From Bosea sp. BIWAKO-01 (GTDB lineage: Bacteria; Pseudomonadota; Alphaproteobacteria; Rhizobiales; Beijerinckiaceae), in contig NZ_BCQA01000001.1 in assembly GCF_001748145.1 (NCBI RefSeq), forward strand, positions 3,126,501-3,190,500: 64,000 nucleotides of DNA. The letters are read 5' to 3'. A program made the translations under genes and the position numbers. The notes beneath the pieces are model-generated. The model searched no databases and had not been told where the DNA came from. It worked only from the letters and a program-made list of their open reading frames with translations. This document shows positions 56,103 through 64,000 of the stretch, in pieces. Numbering within the stretch: the stretch's first letter is position 1; every line of letters begins with the position of its first letter.

Positions 56103-57476
56103 ATGATCTATTTCATAGCCGCCATCGCAGGCATCGCCGGATTCCTGTTCGGCTTCGACGAGGGCGTCATCGCCGGCGCACTGCATCTTCTGCGCGGGGA
56201 ATTCGCGATCAGCCCGTTCGATGAGGGGCTGATGACGGCCGCCGTCCCGCTCGGCGCACTGGGCGGGGCGCTGCTGGCGGGGCGCACCACCGAAACCTAT
56301 GGCCGGCGTGCCCTGCTGCTGGTCGCCGCGGTGCTGTTTGCCGCGGGGGCGCTGTTCTCAGCCGCGGCCGGCGCGGTCTGGATGCTGACGGCGTCGCGTC
56401 TGCTGCTCGGTCTGGCGGTCGGCATCGCAGCGATGGTGGCGCCGCTCTACATTTCCGAGAGCGCGCCCGCCGAGAAGCGCGGCATGCTCGTCTCGATCTA
56501 CCAGTTGGCGATCACACTCGGCATTCTCGGCGCCTATGTCGTCGACTTCGCGTTTGCGGAGTCCTGGCGGCTGATGTTCCTGATGGGCGTCCTGCCTGCG
56601 CTCGCCCTGCTGATCGGTATGTATCGCATGGGCGACACGCCGCGCTGGCTCGCCCTCAAGGGCCGCACGGAAGAGGCGCGTCTGGCGATCGCACGGATTC
56701 GCGATCTCGGGCCGCAGGATCCCGCGGTCGATGCTGAACTCGCGAGCATCCGGCAGGCGGCGCAGCAACGGACCAGGCCCGGCACCTGGGCGGATTTGCT
56801 CAGCCCGACGGTTCGGCCGGCGCTGGTGGTCGGCATGGGGTTGTTCTTTCTGCAGCAGCTCAGCGGCATCAATGCCGTGATCTATTACGCGCCGACGGTC
56901 TTCAACGAGTCGGGTTTCAACTCGACCTCGAGTCAGATCCTGGCGACGGTCGGGATCGGCATCGTCAATGTCGCGATGACCTTCGTCGGAATGTATCTGA
57001 TCGACCGGATCGGACGGCGGCGCCTGCTCTTCATCGGATTTGCCGGAACGGCCCTCAGCCTCGGCATGATCGCACTGGCCGCGGCCACTGGCTCGGAAGC
57101 GCTGGATATTCTCGCGACCGTCGGCCTGGTTCTCTACATCGCCGCCTTTGCCGCCAGTATCGGGCCGCTGCCCTGGGTGATGATGTCGGAGATCTTTCCG
57201 CTCAAGGTGCGCAGCCTCGGCATGAGCGTGACGTCGCTCGCCAACTGGGGCTTCAATTTCCTGGTCGTGTTCTCCTTTCCGATGCTGGTCACCAGTTTCG
57301 GGCTCGGTGGCGTTTTTGCGGTCTATGCGCTGGCTTGCGCTGCCGGGTTGGTCTTCACCTATCTGCTGGTTCCGGAGACCAATGGTGTCTCGCTCGAAGA
57401 AATCGAGCGACATCTGGAATCGGGGCGGCCGTTCCGGACGCTCGATGCGGCCCCGGTTCGGATCGTGACCGCATGA
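56103..57476 (+). CDS. Sugar porter family MFS transporter
   Basis: A 457-residue transporter with 12 membrane segments and full sugar-porter motifs: FLFGFDEGVIAGAL in helix 1, GDTPRWLALKGR, QQLSGINAVIYYAPTVF in helix 7, DRIGRRRLL, and VPETNGVSLEEIE at the C-terminus. It resembles XylE/GalP/inositol-type symporters. AAGGCGGAGACG precedes the ATG. It lies 34 bp after the aminotransferase and overlaps the next gene in ATGA. It is a second sugar porter within 3 kb, distinct from the divergent one at 53236. Confidence 0.93.
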   Translation: MIYFIAAIAGIAGFLFGFDEGVIAGALHLLRGEFAISPFDEGLMTAAVPLGALGGALLAGRTTETYGRRALLLVAAVLFAAGALFSAAAGAVWMLTASRLLLGLAVGIAAMVAPLYISESAPAEKRGMLVSIYQLAITLGILGAYVVDFAFAESWRLMFLMGVLPALALLIGMYRMGDTPRWLALKGRTEEARLAIARIRDLGPQDPAVDAELASIRQAAQQRTRPGTWADLLSPTVRPALVVGMGLFFLQQLSGINAVIYYAPTVFNESGFNSTSSQILATVGIGIVNVAMTFVGMYLIDRIGRRRLLFIGFAGTALSLGMIALAAATGSEALDILATVGLVLYIAAFAASIGPLPWVMMSEIFPLKVRSLGMSVTSLANWGFNFLVVFSFPMLVTSFGLGGVFAVYALACAAGLVFTYLLVPETNGVSLEEIERHLESGRPFRTLDAAPVRIVTA

Positions 57477-57841
57477 GCCTCATGCGGCCGGTTCTCGACA
57501 GGCAGCCACCAGAGCGCGTCGATGGTGCCCGGGAGGCTGCCTCCCAAGATGCGGAGCGGTTGGTTGCCGCACTGATCGGGCTCAGTCCGTATCGCGCGGT
57601 CCTGCTTCCGCTCCTGACCGACATCACGCGGATTGCACGAGCCAACCGGCAGATCGGAGCGGCGCTCGCGGCGGTCGAGCAGCGCGCCGATTTCGCGCAT
57701 ACGGGGCGGGTGCGTCGCTCCGATCTCGGCCCTGACCGGACCGCGCTGCTCGGCTTCCTCGAATATATCCGCTTCGCCTCGCCTGATTTCTTGCGCTCAG
57801 TCGGGGAATGGCCCGTGGGAGGCCTGCGTGACCGAGGCTGA
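57473..57841 (+). CDS. Small protein coupled to the GMC oxidoreductase, function unknown
   Basis: A 122-residue protein without signal peptide or cysteines. The centre (ERLVAALIGLSPYRAVLLPL, RANRQIGAALAAVEQR) is helical; the end has LLGFLEYIRFASPDFLRSVG. I recognise no family. Its start overlaps the transporter stop in ATGA and its end overlaps the GMC start by 14 bases, so it is made in step with both. Soluble GMC sugar dehydrogenases have a small partner subunit encoded directly upstream, so this may fill that role, although it does not look like the usual gluconate 2-dehydrogenase subunit 3. Confidence 0.75.
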   Translation: MSLMRPVLDRQPPERVDGAREAASQDAERLVAALIGLSPYRAVLLPLLTDITRIARANRQIGAALAAVEQRADFAHTGRVRRSDLGPDRTALLGFLEYIRFASPDFLRSVGEWPVGGLRDRG

Positions 57842-59456
57842 ATTCTGCGATGTCGTGGTCGTCGGCACCGGGGCTGGCGGCGGTATCCTCGCCCACAGGC
57901 TCGCCAGATCCGGCTTGCGCACGATCTCGCTCGAGCATGGCGCGATGCTGCCGGAGGACCATTTCAGGACGACACTGCCACCCGGCGTGACCAAGGATTT
58001 CGGTATCGATCCGAGCACGACCTGGCCCAGCGATCCGCATGACAGCCTCTTCGTCCACCCGCTCTTCGCCGATGGCAGCGTCGGCTCGACGGCTCGGCCG
58101 AAGGAGGGGTTTCGGCATTTCCAGGTCCTGGCCGTCAACGGGCTGCAGAATCTCTGGAACGGCGTCAGCGTCCGGTTCTCGGCGAATGACTTCAAATCCT
58201 GGCCATTCTCCTATGCCGATCTGGCTCCCCATTATGGCGCTGTCGAGCGCCTGATCGCCGTATGCGGCACGAAGGAGGGCCTGCCGGATCTGCCCGATGG
58301 CGACTATCTGCCACCGAAGCCGCTTCGCCCGGCCGACCGGCTGGTCGTCAACGCGGTCAAGTCGCTAAACGACGGGCATTCCCATGCCATCCCGAACCGC
58401 AAGGCGATCAACACCCGGGCTGGAACCCCGACATCCTGCATTTCGACGGGGATGTGTACGTCGGGTTGCCCTGTCGGCGCGGTCTACAAATTCTCGACGC
58501 GGCTGCTGCCGCAGATCATCGACCTGCCGAACTACGAGCTGCGGACCCAGGCAAAGGTGGTTCGCCTGCTCCGCGACGGCAGCAGCCGGCGGATCGATGG
58601 GGTCGAGTATCTCGACCTCGCGACCGGCAAGCGGCGGCTTCTGCGTGCGGGCATCGTCGTGCTGGCCGCGGGCGCACTCGAGACGCCGCGCATCCTGTTC
58701 AATTCGGCCGATGACGCCGATCCTGCCGGCCTCGGCAACCGGAATGGGCGGGTCGGGGCAGGGTTGCAGGACAATCCCAAGGTCGTGCTTTCCACCTCCC
58801 TGCTGAAGCTCTGGGGCAAGCGCCGCGATTACGACCTCGGCTATGGCGATCTGCTGATCCTGCTGTCGCAAGGCAAGCTTGCGAATGGCGCGCCTTTCCC
58901 CTTCATCGGCCATGCCATCCACAGCGCGCCTGACGTGCCGCACTATCTGACCGCGATGAGCGGCTTTCCGCCCTTCCTGAAGGAGCGGCTCGCGCGGATG
59001 ATGTTCCACAGCTACGTCACGCTCGGCCTGTTCTGCCAGGGCGAGGCGACGCCTGGAAACCGGGTGCGCCCGGGCCGGAGCGTCGATGCCTATGGCGTCC
59101 GGCAGGTCGAGGTCGATTTCACGATTCCTGCAGCGAGCCATCAGATGATGGACGCGATGACAGTCTGGGGCAGGCGCGTGCTGCGGCGGGCCTCCGCCAC
59201 GATGATCTATGCCAGCCGCGACAACAGCGGCACCGGCATCCATTACGCCGGCACCACGGCCATCGCGCAGGATCCGCGACACGGCGTTGTCGATGCCGAC
59301 CTGAAGAGCCATGACATCGACAACCTCTATATCTGCGATGGCGGGGTCATTCCTGAGCTCCCCGACAAACACTTGACGCTGACGATCATGGCGCTGGCCG
59401 ACAGGTTGGCCGGCCATCTGGTCGAGGTCGCGAAGCAGCAGACGGTCGCCGCTTGA
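57828..59456 (+). CDS. GMC family FAD oxidoreductase with Fe-S cysteine motif
   Basis: A 542-residue flavoenzyme. The FAD dinucleotide motif GTGAGG (13-18) opens the protein and no signal peptide precedes it. LAVNGLQNLWNGVSVRFS and the end GIHYAGTTAI, IDNLYICDGG and DKHLTLTIMALADRLA are GMC hallmarks. Cys204-x5-Cys210-x3-Cys214 in SCISTGMCTSGCPVGAVYK matches the spacing of the [3Fe-4S] ligands in glucose and glucoside-3-dehydrogenases, so electrons can leave to a cytochrome rather than oxygen. The GTG start has GGGAGG. Likely substrate: a sugar or cyclitol carried by the adjacent porter. Confidence 0.9.
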   Translation: MTEAEFCDVVVVGTGAGGGILAHRLARSGLRTISLEHGAMLPEDHFRTTLPPGVTKDFGIDPSTTWPSDPHDSLFVHPLFADGSVGSTARPKEGFRHFQVLAVNGLQNLWNGVSVRFSANDFKSWPFSYADLAPHYGAVERLIAVCGTKEGLPDLPDGDYLPPKPLRPADRLVVNAVKSLNDGHSHAIPNRKAINTRAGTPTSCISTGMCTSGCPVGAVYKFSTRLLPQIIDLPNYELRTQAKVVRLLRDGSSRRIDGVEYLDLATGKRRLLRAGIVVLAAGALETPRILFNSADDADPAGLGNRNGRVGAGLQDNPKVVLSTSLLKLWGKRRDYDLGYGDLLILLSQGKLANGAPFPFIGHAIHSAPDVPHYLTAMSGFPPFLKERLARMMFHSYVTLGLFCQGEATPGNRVRPGRSVDAYGVRQVEVDFTIPAASHQMMDAMTVWGRRVLRRASATMIYASRDNSGTGIHYAGTTAIAQDPRHGVVDADLKSHDIDNLYICDGGVIPELPDKHLTLTIMALADRLAGHLVEVAKQQTVAA

Positions 59457-59515
59457 CGCGCGAGATCGTGGCGAAAGAAGTCAGGGAGCGGTGCTGCTGC
59501 TCCGATCAGCATGAG

Positions 59516-59571
59516 GCTGCGTGCGGTGAGCGGGATGGATGCGCTTGCGCTCCGCTCACCTTGTGCGCAGC
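59516..59571 (+). promoter_or_regulatory. Long imperfect hairpin between the GMC and cytochrome genes
   Basis: GCTGCG (59516-59521) pairs with CGCAGC (59566-59571), and inside it GGTGAGCGG (59525-59533) pairs with CCGCTCACC (59552-59560). The structure ends 29 bases before the cytochrome start. It may be an attenuator, terminator or mRNA-stabilising element; no T run follows. Confidence 0.5.
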
Positions 59572-59599
59572 TTCGTACTGAAACTCGCCCGGTTGATTC

Positions 59600-62560
59600 A
59601 TGCTCCGCACGATCGCGCTCATTGGCTTGCTCTCCCTGGTGCCAGGATTTGCGCTCGCGTCCCAGTGTCCCGCTGAACGCCCGACGCCGCTCGTGCCGGC
59701 CGACGCTGCCCTTTGTGCCGCGCTCGACCGGGATATCCGCAGGCCCGGTGCCTTTCCTCTCGATGTCTACCAGGAGAAGCTCGGCCGCTATCTGGGCGCC
59801 TTCTGCCATCGCAACCCGGTGGCCGGCTGGCGCGTCGACAAGATGGTTCGTGATACCGGGCCGTTCACCGCGACCCTGCGCAACGACAAGGCCACCGGCA
59901 ACTACCATGGCACTCATGCCCCGGTTATCATCTGGTACTCGCCGGAAATGTTCGCGTGGTTGAAGGCCAACCGGACGCAGGCCCATGAGGGGATGGCGGA
60001 GGCGCCCGTGCCTGACGGGGCCTTGATGATCAAGGAGATGTTTCCGGCGCCTGCCGCATTGTGCCGCGATGTCGATCCGCTTCGGCTGCTGCCGACGAGC
60101 GGCGCGGCCGTGATGGTGCGCGACGCGAAGGCCTCGCATGACGGCTGGTTCTGGGGCTGGTTCGGTTGGAGCGACTGGAAGCCCGATTGGCCGGCCGGGC
60201 CCGGCAACGGCTACCCGAACATGGGTTTTGGTCAGTACTGCGTGAACTGCCACGCCAGTGCCAAGGCCAACGCGACCTTCGCTGACCTGAAGAACATCAA
60301 GGGCGAGCCCGGCCGTCCGCTGGTCTTCCTGAGCCAGAACGCCTTCACCGATCGCTCGGCCCAGGCCCATGACGACCTGTCCGCGATGCTCAACCACCTG
60401 CGCATCGTACAGGAATCCGACGACATCACGCTGCCCGGCGCTCCAGCCCGCGAAAGCCCTGCGCCCGAGTTCACCACTTTCTACGGCATCCCGTTTCCGC
60501 ATCCGACCGCCGACAAGGTGATGCGGATGCCATCCCAGACCTATGACGTGGTTTGGGCCAGTGCGAACCGGCGCGAGGCCCGGCAGCAGTTCCTGACTTC
60601 GGACCAATGCCTCGGCTGCCACGATGCCGGGTCGACCGGGCTGCATTTCGACATGACGCTGCCGGGACCGGGCGGCCGCTTCCTCAATCTCTCGCCCTAT
60701 GGCACCTGGAGCTCGTCGCCGATGGGCCTGGCCGGACGCGACCCGGTCTTCTTCGCCCAGCTCACCAGCGAGACCGAAACCTTTCATCCCGAAGCCGCCG
60801 AGCTTGTGCAGGACACCTGCCTCGGCTGTCACGGCGTGATGGGGGAGCGACAGTTCAAGATCGACGAGCGAGCAAGGGGCAAGGGCTGCTCTCCGTTCTC
60901 GCGTGCCGCCGTCGCTGCGGTGCCCTGGCCCGCCGGTCATTCCGGCCTGGAGGCCCGGCATGGCGCGCTCGCCCGCGACGGCGTCTCCTGCACAACCTGT
61001 CACGCCATGGCGCTGAGCGAGGCCGAACGGAGCCGGGTCAAGGCGCAGCCGCAGAACAGTTGCGTCGAGGAGCGCCAGGAGCGGCTCAACCCGGAGAATA
61101 CGGGCTTCGCCAGAACCTTCACCGGCAGCTTCCTGATGGGCGCGATGACCGAGATGAAGGGGCCATTCGAGAACCCCAAGGCGAAGCCGATGGAGAGCGC
61201 ACTCGGCATGACGCCGGTGCAAAGCCCCGCCATCAAGAGCTCGGAGGTCTGCGGCAGCTGCCACATGGTTCACCTGCCGGTGCTCGACAAGGGCAAGGTC
61301 ATCGGACACACCTACGAGCAGACGACCTATGCGGAATGGGCGTTCAGCGACTTCCGTACCGGTCAGTCGCCCGACGGGGCGCTTCCGTTCGGGGCCGGCA
61401 AGAGCGCGGAAACCTGCCAGGGCTGTCACATGCCCAGCCGCGATGCGGACGGACACCCCTATCGCAGCAAGATCGCCAGCATCCAGGAATATTCAAACTT
61501 CCCCCAGGCGGAGCACAATTTGCCGCCCGAGGATATCGACCTGCCGGTGCGCTCGGGCTTTGCCAGCCATGTGCTGGTCGGGCTGAACTCGTTCCTGATC
61601 AAGATGGCGCAGCAGTTCCCGGAGCTGATGGGAATCCGGACGCAGGATCCGATGCTGACGAAGAAAGGCGTCGATCCGCTGCTCTTTACGGAGAAGGCGA
61701 TCGACCACCAGGCTGCGGAACGCACCGCCGCGATCGCCTTCGAGAGCATCAGGATGACTGAATCGGCGCTGGAGACGTCGGTGCGCGTCACCAACAAGGC
61801 CGGGCACAAATTCCCGAGCGGTGTCGGCTTCCGGCGCGCCTTCATCGCGTTCAAGGTGCTGGACGCCGGCGGCAAGACGATCTGGGCTTCGGGGCGTACC
61901 AATGCGCTCGGCGTCATTACCGACGAAGCGGGTGCGCCGGTCGCCGGCGAAGTCTGGTGGAATGGCGATTGCTCGGCCAGACTTGATCCGCTCGCACATC
62001 AGCCGCATCGAGAGGTGATCACCCGACAGGATCAGGTCCAGATCTATCAGGAGCTGGTTTCGAGCCCTCCGCTGTCCGGGCCGGCCCAGTGCGGCATCGG
62101 CTCCCAGCCGGCGGGGCAATTGACGACGAGCTTCCTGTCGATCTGCTCGAATGTGAAGGATAATCGCCTGCTGCCGAGAGGCTATCTGGCGCGCGACGAG
62201 CGGGTGAAGCTCGCGGCCTCCCTCGGCGCCGGCCCGGAACTGGCTGACGAGGCCGGACCGGTGCAGGTCGGTGACGATCCCGATTATCGGGAGGGTGGCG
62301 GCGACGCGACGCTCTATCGCATCGCCCTGCCCGAGATCGACGGTAAGCCAGCTGCCGTCGAGGCGACGCTCTTCTACCAGGCGATGCCGCCGTTCTACCT
62401 TCAGGACCGTTTCTGCACCTCGAAGAGCGAGGATACCAAGCGGCTGCATTTCATGGCCGGGCGTCTCAACCTCGCGGGGTCCCGATCCGAGGGCTGGAAG
62501 CTGCGCACGGTGACGACAGGAGCCGTTACCATTGCAGGTGGTGCTCAGCGGCAAGATTGA
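59600..62560 (+). CDS. Secreted hexahaem c-type cytochrome with P460-like N-terminal part
   Basis: A 986-residue exported protein. The signal peptide ends near residue 21 (LVPGFALAS). Six CXXCH haem sites are at 214-218 (CVNCH), 337-341 (CLGCH), 407-411 (CLGCH), 464-468 (CTTCH), 551-555 (CGSCH) and 606-610 (CQGCH). Residues ~85-220 (PDGALMIKEMF, SGAAVMVRDAKASHDGWFWGWF, then CVNCH) resemble a cytochrome P460-type domain. The C-terminal ~330 residues have no haem sites and look beta-rich. It acts in the periplasm or outer surface as an electron acceptor or oxidoreductase. It follows the GMC gene by 143 bp and may accept its electrons (inference). Confidence 0.88.
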   Translation: MLRTIALIGLLSLVPGFALASQCPAERPTPLVPADAALCAALDRDIRRPGAFPLDVYQEKLGRYLGAFCHRNPVAGWRVDKMVRDTGPFTATLRNDKATGNYHGTHAPVIIWYSPEMFAWLKANRTQAHEGMAEAPVPDGALMIKEMFPAPAALCRDVDPLRLLPTSGAAVMVRDAKASHDGWFWGWFGWSDWKPDWPAGPGNGYPNMGFGQYCVNCHASAKANATFADLKNIKGEPGRPLVFLSQNAFTDRSAQAHDDLSAMLNHLRIVQESDDITLPGAPARESPAPEFTTFYGIPFPHPTADKVMRMPSQTYDVVWASANRREARQQFLTSDQCLGCHDAGSTGLHFDMTLPGPGGRFLNLSPYGTWSSSPMGLAGRDPVFFAQLTSETETFHPEAAELVQDTCLGCHGVMGERQFKIDERARGKGCSPFSRAAVAAVPWPAGHSGLEARHGALARDGVSCTTCHAMALSEAERSRVKAQPQNSCVEERQERLNPENTGFARTFTGSFLMGAMTEMKGPFENPKAKPMESALGMTPVQSPAIKSSEVCGSCHMVHLPVLDKGKVIGHTYEQTTYAEWAFSDFRTGQSPDGALPFGAGKSAETCQGCHMPSRDADGHPYRSKIASIQEYSNFPQAEHNLPPEDIDLPVRSGFASHVLVGLNSFLIKMAQQFPELMGIRTQDPMLTKKGVDPLLFTEKAIDHQAAERTAAIAFESIRMTESALETSVRVTNKAGHKFPSGVGFRRAFIAFKVLDAGGKTIWASGRTNALGVITDEAGAPVAGEVWWNGDCSARLDPLAHQPHREVITRQDQVQIYQELVSSPPLSGPAQCGIGSQPAGQLTTSFLSICSNVKDNRLLPRGYLARDERVKLAASLGAGPELADEAGPVQVGDDPDYREGGGDATLYRIALPEIDGKPAAVEATLFYQAMPPFYLQDRFCTSKSEDTKRLHFMAGRLNLAGSRSEGWKLRTVTTGAVTIAGGAQRQD

Positions 62561-62738
62561 GTGAAGCGGCTCGGCTGACTTTGCTTTCCCGAAACCCGCA
62601 CATCAGGTTCTTGGGGGCATGCGGCACGAAGCCGAACGTCTCCGCGCTTCAAGACCAATGCTCCGGGCGGGATGGGGCAGTCTGCTGATGGGCTCGGCCA
62701 TTGGCCGCCCTGGAACCAAAGTCCTGATTCTGCATAAG

Positions 62739-62776
62739 CGCCGCCTCACGCTGGATTGGTCCAACGCGAGGCGGCG
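62739..62776. terminator. Hairpin between the cytochrome and the small periplasmic protein gene
   Basis: CGCCGCCTC (62739-62747) pairs with GAGGCGGCG (62768-62776), with an inner TGGA/TCCA stem in the loop. It lies in the 258-bp gap between convergent genes; only a short mixed T-rich tract follows on the plus strand. Nothing else is seen in the gap. Confidence 0.55.
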
Positions 62777-62818
62777 TCGTTCAATTCCGCTCCCGGATGA
62801 TGGAGCGGTCGTCAGGTC

Positions 62819-63166
62819 CTACCAGCCGCGCTGCTGCTTGATCATCTGCTTTTGCGCCTCTTTCTGGTGACGCCAGTAGTCCTTCTGCGCCTCCTGCTGC
62901 ATTTGATAGTAATCGCGGATGCGCTCTTTCCGGGACGTCGTGTCCCGGTAACGCTGCCAGTCGTAGTGATCGTCGTGAACGTAATTATCCTGATCGCCCA
63001 GGAAATCGATGATTCCACGAAACATGTTGCCGGCTGGCACGATATGCCGCTGCTCGCCCATTGCCTGAGTGGGAACAGTGACCGGAGCCGCGCAAGCGGC
63101 GGCGGCAGCCATGCTCAGGGCAAGGGCCAACGAAGTCCGGGCTAGGGTGCTGGAGAGAGTGCTCAT
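62819..63166 (-). CDS. Small exported protein rich in Tyr, Gln and charged residues
   Basis: A 115-residue exported protein of unknown function. The signal peptide spans about residues 1-26 (LALALSMAAAAACAAP). The mature part has NMFRGIIDFLGDQDNYVHDD followed by a helical, repeat-like tail (QQEAQKDYWRHQKEAQKQM) ending in RGW. The start at 63166 (MSTLSSTLARTSLAL) follows GAGGACGAG; longer frames add no sense. It converges with the cytochrome and is downstream of the serine hydrolase on the same strand, 37 bp away. Confidence 0.75.
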   Translation of the reverse strand: MSTLSSTLARTSLALALSMAAAAACAAPVTVPTQAMGEQRHIVPAGNMFRGIIDFLGDQDNYVHDDHYDWQRYRDTTSRKERIRDYYQMQQEAQKDYWRHQKEAQKQMIKQQRGW

Positions 63167-63203
63167 TGGGCTCGTCCTCGAAAAAGCGCGGAAGGGCTCA
63201 GGC

Positions 63204-64000
63204 CTATTGGCCGGGCTGGCGTGTGAAGACATGCGGCAGTTCCGGGGACAGCCAGCGGAGCTGGGTGATGCTGCCGAAGCTGTCCCGGTCGAACCGAACC
63301 TGCGTGAAGGGAACATTGCCGGTCATGGCGATGATCGGCTCAAAGCCGGCCGTCGCGGAGAGGCGCGCCGAAAACAGGTTCGGATCATCCTTGCTCGCTT
63401 CGAGCAGAGCGACGGCATCGGTCTTCTCGAGGGTCATCTGCAGCGTCCCGTTGACGGTGACGACCGTTGCCGCGCCGAGGATTGGCGAGACGTAGCTGCC
63501 GGCAAGCGCATTTGCAGAGGCCGGCAGCGGTCCCACGACGAAGGAAGCCGACTGCTTGCGCTCGAGATCACGATTCGCCCGCATAGCTGTGGCGGCGATT
63601 GCGATGTTGTCGACCTCGGGATTGCCGAGGGCCCGGTCGTAAAACCATTGGGCGAGCGCATCTGCCAAGGCCGCGTTGGCGATGTTGGTCAGGATCACGA
63701 TGCCGGTCCTGCCATCCGGCAGGAAGCCGGCATGGGTGCCGAAGCCCGTCGTTCCGCCATTATGCCAGATCACGCGACCGTTTGGCGTGGAATGGACCGC
63801 CCAGCCAACGGCATAGCTCATGCGCTCGCTCATCGCGACGCGCGGTGTCCAGGTGACGTCGAGGTTCTCCTCGGAGACGAGGACCTTGCCTTCGAAATGC
63901 CCACGCCCGAGCTGCAAACGCAGCCATTGCGCCATATCCTTGACGTTGGAGTTGAAGCCGCCGGCAGGGCCAAACACATAGGGAAAGGCTGCGTGGAATG
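63204..64000 (-). CDS. Serine hydrolase, beta-lactamase class C-like (N-terminus beyond window)
   Basis: The C-terminal 265 residues of a class C beta-lactamase-related (PF00144) protein; the open frame runs off the window edge. MAQWLRLQLGRG, the WHNGGTTGFGTHAGFLPD segment (equivalent of the KTG/HTG box) and GIVILTNIANA are typical. After about residue 160 of the visible part a small beta-rich domain follows (LAGSYVSPILGAATVVTV), like the DUF3471 domain at the end of such peptidases. The SxxK active site is outside the window, so activity cannot be judged. Confidence 0.85.
   Translation of the reverse strand, partial: FHAAFPYVFGPAGGFNSNVKDMAQWLRLQLGRGHFEGKVLVSEENLDVTWTPRVAMSERMSYAVGWAVHSTPNGRVIWHNGGTTGFGTHAGFLPDGRTGIVILTNIANAALADALAQWFYDRALGNPEVDNIAIAATAMRANRDLERKQSASFVVGPLPASANALAGSYVSPILGAATVVTVNGTLQMTLEKTDAVALLEASKDDPNLFSARLSATAGFEPIIAMTGNVPFTQVRFDRDSFGSITQLRWLSPELPHVFTRQPGQ

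Noticed and set aside
59327..61456. 709-codon reverse-strand frame opposite the cytochrome
   Set aside because: The plus strand carries a signal peptide and six CXXCH motifs; the reverse frame shows nothing recognisable.

Overview
The window is about 64 kb of high-GC DNA from an alphaproteobacterium, most likely a member of Hyphomicrobiales (Rhizobiales) such as Bosea or a close relative. The evidence is the F1-type ATP synthase operon atpHAGDC standing apart from the Fo genes, a putA gene divergent from an Lrp-type putR, a MeaA-type ethylmalonyl-CoA mutase, the comF-grxC-DUF1178 group, and many ABC and MFS uptake systems. The genus is an inference from gene content, not a database result.

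Layout. 0-7 kb: the end of uronate isomerase (uxaC) diverges from a GntR/FCD regulator that leads a peptide/nickel-type ABC uptake operon (binding protein, two permeases) closed by an amidase. 7-16 kb: a DUF4337 membrane protein, xerC divergent from priA, then atpHAGDC with a clear terminator. 16-25 kb: rppH, putA/putR, an NMT1-type ABC transporter and an acyl-CoA synthetase. 25-37 kb: cobW-EamA-dac cluster, a second EamA exporter, an ArsR-SRPBCC-small membrane protein-DUF1801 operon, a thiolase and MFS pair, bolA, an M14 peptidase and a J-domain protein. 37-47 kb: ethylmalonyl-CoA mutase, an Lrp regulator divergent from an aminotransferase, an RraA-like protein, an MFS/MarR pair sharing a palindromic operator, DUF1178-grxC-comF, and an old-yellow-enzyme reductase.

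47-49.7 kb is the accessory stretch. A tRNA-Glu(CTC) is followed by a stub of an integrase, a PsiF-type secreted protein, a secreted protein built from exact 90-bp tandem repeats, and a frameshifted tail of an SPFH/slipin gene. This looks like an eroded island at a tRNA. It is followed by a UPF0182 membrane protein and a universal stress protein.

53-62.6 kb holds a coherent sugar or cyclitol cluster: two sugar-porter MFS proteins, a DegT-type aminotransferase, a 122-aa unknown protein translationally coupled to a GMC oxidoreductase that carries a C-x5-C-x3-C iron-sulfur motif, and a large secreted hexahaem cytochrome with a P460-like N-terminus. The parts suggest oxidation of a sugar or cyclitol to a keto form, with electrons passed to a cytochrome and possible transamination of the keto product. 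This is the best candidate for an undescribed system here. The window ends with a small periplasmic protein and the C-terminal part of a beta-lactamase-type serine hydrolase.
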